DNA from: Microglena sp. YARC
Lineage: Eukaryota; Chlorophyta; Chlorophyceae; Chlamydomonadales; Chlamydomonadaceae
Length of the DNA stretch: 64,000 nt
NCBI GenBank assembly: GCA_022414725.1
Contig: CM039463.1
Span: 77,592,782 to 77,656,781 of the forward strand
Direction of reading: 5' to 3'
The notes below the pieces were generated by a model. The model searched no databases and was not told the DNA's origin. It saw nothing but the letters and a program-made list of their open reading frames with translations. Numbering within the stretch: the first letter of the stretch is position 1; the number at the start of each line of letters is the position of its first letter. This document shows, piece by piece, positions 62,601 to 64,000 of this stretch. The position numbers and the translations under genes were made by a program.

Positions 62601-63953
62601 CTCAAAATTTGATCCAGCCAAGCATTCAATTTAAAATAAGAAAATAGAGGAGAAAGCAAGCTTTGCTCAGGGCTCTTTAATAGCCCCCCCCCCCCGCTCT
62701 GGTCAACAAGTGTCAACAAGTGTAAAAAGTGTTCCCCCACCCTTGACAGCAACAGTGTCAACAGTCCAGGAACAAGTGCGCAAGCAAGGTCAATCTACGT
62801 ACAGGGCAATGTTCCGTACAGCACCCTACAACTTCCAGTTCCGCGCAGTACTCTACGACTTCCAGCACAAGCCCTGCTCAGTGCCCACCTGACCCAAATT
62901 CTCAGCTGCCCTGCCGGCATTGGCTACGGGAGTGTCTACCAGAGTGATGATAGGCAAGCCAGTGCAGGAACAAGTGCGCAAGCAAGGTCAACGAGTGTCT
63001 TCAAGTGTAAACAAGTGTGTTACCCCACCGTTAACAACAACAGTGTCAACAGTCCAGGAACAAGTGTGTAGGCAAGGTCAACAAGTGTCACCAGTGTCAG
63101 CAAGTGTAAACAAGTGTGTTCCCCCACCCTTAACCACAACAGTGTCGACAGTGTCAACAATCCAGGAACAAGTGCGCAAGCAGGGTCAATCTACGTATAG
63201 GGCAATGTTCTGTACAGCACTCTACAACTTCCAGTCACGTATAGGACTCTACGACTTCCAGCCCAAGCCCTGCTAAGTGCCCACCTGACCCAAATCCTCA
63301 GCTGCCCTGCCAGTTTAGGCTCCGGGAGTGTCCACCAGCGTGGTGCTAGGCAAGCCAGTCCAGGAACAGGTGCGCAAGCAGGGTTAAGCTACGTATAGGG
63401 CAATGTTCCGTACAGCATTATACAACTTCCAGCCCAAGCCCTGCACAGTACCCACCTGACCCAACTCCTCAGCTGCCCTGCCAGTTGAGGCTCCGGGAGT
63501 GTCCACAAGCATGGTGCCAGGCAAGCCAGTCCACCAACAAGTGCGCAAGCAGGGTCAATCTACGTTTAGGGCCATGTTCCATACAGCAGTATATAACACC
63601 CAGCACAAGCCCTGCCCAGTGCCCACCTGACCCAACTCCTCAGCTGCCCTGCCAGCATAAGCTTTGGGAGTGTCCACCAGAGTGATGCCAGGCAAGCCAG
63701 GCCAGGAACAAGTGTGCAAGCAGGGTTAAGCTACATATTGGGCAATGTTCCGTACAGCATTATACAACTTCCGGCCCAAGCCCTGCTCAGTGCCCACCTG
63801 ACCCAACTCCTCAGCTGCCCTGCCAGCATAAGCTCCGGGAGTGTCCACCAGAGTGATGATAGGCAAGCCGAACTTGTTGGCATGGCGCATAAAGCGCAGA
63901 GCCTTGCGGTAGCCATTGGGCTGGGGCATGCCGAAGTTACGCTTGATGTTCTC
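52905..63953 (-). CDS. accA: Plastid acetyl-CoA carboxylase carboxyltransferase subunit alpha, last 6 exons (290 aa)
   Basis: Alpha-CT subunit of the multisubunit plastid acetyl-CoA carboxylase, which makes malonyl-CoA for fatty acids. Exons, 5' to 3' on the minus strand: 63798-63953, 61556-61762, 59348-59496, 56629-56755, 54746-54908 and 52905-52975. All have GT-AG introns and the phases join without error (873 bases). Diagnostic strings in order are [65 protein letters not shown] and [15 protein letters not shown], matching the AccA oxyanion-hole and acyl-binding regions. A C-terminal extension of about 120 residues follows, like that of algal and plant plastid forms. It contains [20 protein letters not shown] and ends [11 protein letters not shown]. 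The N-terminal exons and transit peptide lie beyond the right edge. Introns of 1.6-2.6 kb are largely tandem arrays derived from exon edges. Confidence 0.94.
53105..53565. repeat. Acceptor-side exon-edge array of the last accA exon, 3 copies
   Basis: A roughly 190-base unit contains CACCACGACAGACACAGCCA, then TCACCATGACACCTGTGGGC, copying the last exon's first bases and acceptor (52950-52985: CACGACAGACACAGCCATCT, CCATGATACCTATAAG). Fillers are AGCTGTGAATAAGACTGGAG and TCCTCTTCTCTCCCCCCTCC. Confidence 0.88.
53900..54112 (-). mobile_element. Element M2 (copy 3)
   Basis: From TTTTTGGCGAAGCCCCCCCT to TTAGCGTCGCAGGCGACGCT followed by GCATACAACTT. It lies in the last accA intron and includes (CATC)n like copy 1. 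Confidence 0.8.
54290..54745. repeat. Donor-side exon-edge array of accA exon 54746-54908, about 6 copies
   Basis: An 80-95 base unit: GGACATGGACCCACCAGTTC, GTCCTAGACCTGGAGGCTNN, then AATTTGNGACGCGTTGCA and (CAAAAA)n. On the minus strand each copy carries the exon end CCTCCAGGTCTAGGACGAAC plus a TGGTAGGT or TGGTGGGT donor. The true donor (GTAGGTTC) is at 54738-54745. Confidence 0.92.
55055..55960. repeat. Acceptor-side exon-edge array of accA exon 54746-54908, about 8 copies
   Basis: An 85-160 base unit has ACACCCTCAGCCTGTGGTGG, then GGTTGGGGAAGAGATCAAGA, GGTGCTTGGAATGTCCTCTT and TGCTTTTCAAATGCTTGATA, with (AAAT)n or, in one unit, (AACT)n. On the minus strand CCCCACCACAGGCTGAGGGT copies the true acceptor and first codons at 54901-54920. 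Confidence 0.94.
56118..56561. mobile_element. MITE-M1 with both terminal inverted repeats
   Basis: The left end is CTTTTCTTTTTAGCTACGAG followed by CAGCAGCTTCTAGGCAGCTC. The right end is GAGCTGCCTAGAAGCTGCCG then CTCGTGGCTGAAAATAAAAG, its reverse complement over about 40 bases with a few mismatches. In between, a 76-base unit CATGAGCCAGTCACTGGGCC to AAGTTNGTCATGCCAG is repeated four times. It sits in an accA intron beside a C48 run. Confidence 0.88.
56562..56609. repeat. C48 homopolymer next to a splice donor
   Basis: A run of 48 C (G on the coding strand) begins about 20 bases after the donor of accA exon 56629-56755, separated from it by a (GT)n stretch and a G-rich segment. It is the longest homopolymer in the window. 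Confidence 0.95.
56756..57960. repeat. Acceptor-side exon-edge array of accA exon 56629-56755, about 15 copies
   Basis: A 75-125 base unit has TAGCGGTCCAACATGATCTC, then CTCAGACATGCGGGAGTACC and TGAGGGTTCAGGGTTCAGGT. On the minus strand it gives acceptor CCTCAG or TATCAG plus GTACTCCCGCATGTCTGAGG. The nearest four copies match the exon almost perfectly ([14 protein letters not shown]). Those further away have drifted to CAGTCCCACATGACCTCATC. Confidence 0.95.
58033..58325. mobile_element. MITE-M1 copy with both ends
   Basis: The left end is GTTTCTTTTTTATCTACGAG then CAGCTTCTAGGCAGCTCC. The interior matches 12941-13125. The right end is GAGCTGCCTAGAAGCTGCTA then GCAGAGCTGAAAAAA. It lies in an accA intron. 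Its right end is the likely source of AGCTGCCTAGAAGCTGGTAT in the adjoining array. Confidence 0.8.
58326..59347. repeat. Donor-side exon-edge array of accA exon 59348-59496, 6 copies
   Basis: Units of 130-195 bases start near 58393, 58541, 58671, 58821, 58975 and 59147. Each carries the exon end and donor: GACCTACGTCTCGTAGGTGT, CAAGAAGAGCCTTCTTGATC, ATGGGGAAGGCAGAAGGAGC. In most, the exon piece is fused to a MITE-M1 end (GAGCTGCCTAGAAGCTGGTA then TGCAGTGCTGA). The nearest unit keeps more exon sequence (GTGGGATCCACCCAGGGGCT). Fillers are CACC- and poly-C-rich. Confidence 0.94.
59497..60660. repeat. Acceptor-side exon-edge array of accA exon 59348-59496
   Basis: Copies of the exon start occur at 59550-59602, 59668-59720, 59780-59875 (longer) and 59995-60035. 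For example, AGCAGCAGTGATGCGCAGTG is followed by CTTGGGTTGCCTGGTA. Beyond these, a roughly 58-base unit GCTTGAGCTGCCTGGTATGT with GTGTGTGGTGGGTGTGGGTG, about ten copies (60050-60610), keeps only the acceptor core (CATACCAGGCAGCTCAAG on the minus strand). Confidence 0.9.
60661..61290. other. accA intron interior, no gene
   Basis: It contains a partial M2 element (60795-60900, CGAAGCCTGACACGTCAGCC) and otherwise non-repetitive sequence. The frame at 60890-61267 lacks a recognisable domain. Confidence 0.5.
61291..61555. repeat. Donor-side duplicate of accA exon 61556-61762
   Basis: 61294-61412 is an almost perfect copy of the last roughly 120 exon bases with its donor (ACCCACCTTAGGAGCATCTG to CCGATGGCGAGGGCGCC). 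It is joined to CAACCCACC-type filler. It could act as an alternative 5' splice site, but splicing from it would not restore the missing exon start. Confidence 0.93.
61763..62500. repeat. Acceptor-side exon-edge array of accA exon 61556-61762, 4-5 copies
   Basis: A unit of 150-240 bases carries GGCACTCGCATGCCGAACAT, CTCCCTCAGGTTATAGGCAA, TGGCCTCTCCCTGTGCATCG and AATGATTGG, then intron filler ACTCAAAATGTGCTGCAGCC. Copies occur near 61868, 62020, 62172 and 62415. On the minus strand each has the acceptor TGCACAG plus codons for [11 protein letters not shown]. Confidence 0.93.
62501..62690. other. Array filler, continuing unit
   Basis: 62520-62660 repeats the filler at 62275-62420 (CATGGCTGGAAGTTCAAGGT, AGTTGTAGGCTGCTGTACTC) without an exon piece. 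A C12 run lies near 62683. Confidence 0.7.
62700..63797. repeat. Donor-side exon-edge array of accA exon 63798-63953, 4-5 copies
   Basis: A unit of about 171 bases repeats at 63280, 63451 and 63621, with an irregular copy at 62885. It has GTGCCCACCTGACCCAACTC, CTCAGCTGCCCTGCCAGCAT, AAGCTCCGGGAGTGTCCACC and AGAGTGATG (exon end plus donor), then AGTCCAGGAACAAGTGCGCA and CTACGTATAGGGCAATGTTC filler. The true donor GTGGGCAC is at 63790-63797. Near 62700-63160, short GTGTCAACAAGTGTCA repeats are added. Confidence 0.94.
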
Positions 63954-64000
63954 CTGCACATGGTGACGGTGTTGGATTGATGATGATGGTGATTGTGATG
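63954..64000. other. accA intron at the window edge
   Basis: The acceptor (CATGTGCAG on the minus strand) is followed upstream by a GATGGTGATTGTGATG-type sequence, which may begin another array. The exon before it is outside the window. Confidence 0.7.

Overview
The window looks like nuclear DNA of a green alga. Nuclear genes with typical GT-AG introns encode plastid proteins of cyanobacterial type (elongation factor Ts with a transit-like leader, and the alpha carboxyltransferase subunit of plastid acetyl-CoA carboxylase). Telomere-type CCCTAAA repeats are of the plant/green-algal kind. Gene density is very low and most of the window is tandem and dispersed repeat. A prasinophyte-type chlorophyte would fit, but the species is a guess. 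Exactly 1,000 N lie at 30552-31551, and the sequence just right of them is full of indels.

Layout. 1-4236: minisatellites. 4237-5439 (-): intronless protein O-fucosyltransferase-like gene. 5510-7615: GT/CA compound repeat with a strand switch. 9121-10828: G-rich and palindromic repeats, a possible ice-binding-protein fragment, the C-terminus of a LINE reverse transcriptase, and two retroposon families. 10996-16019 (-): complete three-exon plastid EF-Ts gene (263 aa). 16975-21505: non-autonomous LTR retrotransposon. 21500-25100: MITEs, retroposons and tandem repeats. 25585-28015 (-): last two exons of a UFD2/UBE4-type U-box ubiquitin ligase. 31552-39890: one small plus-strand exon inside about 8 kb of tandem repeats, including telomere-like DNA. 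40000-47100: dispersed repeats, a damaged exon, a LINE end and a second LTR element. 47882-49084 (+): membrane protein resembling a MerT-MerP fusion. 49100-51900: retroposons, a long palindrome and an evolving pentanucleotide array. 52905-63953 (-): six 3' exons of plastid accA, which continues beyond the right edge.

Main observation. In almost every intron-containing gene here, the tandem arrays filling the introns are made from the edges of the neighbouring exons. Arrays on the acceptor side repeat the 3' splice site plus the first exon bases. Arrays on the donor side repeat the last exon bases plus the 5' splice site. Arrays after stop codons repeat the coding end. This holds for EF-Ts exons 2 and 3, both UFD2 exons, five of the six accA exons on one or both sides (the sixth, 52905-52975, on its acceptor side), the 38166-38281 exon (about 40 upstream copies), a damaged exon near 42720 and the MerT-like gene. 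The true exons still join in perfect phase, so the genes appear functional inside a field of decoy splice sites.

The genes have no operon-like relationship. EF-Ts and AccA both act in the plastid, UFD2 in protein quality control, the fucosyltransferase in the secretory pathway and the MerT-like protein in a membrane.
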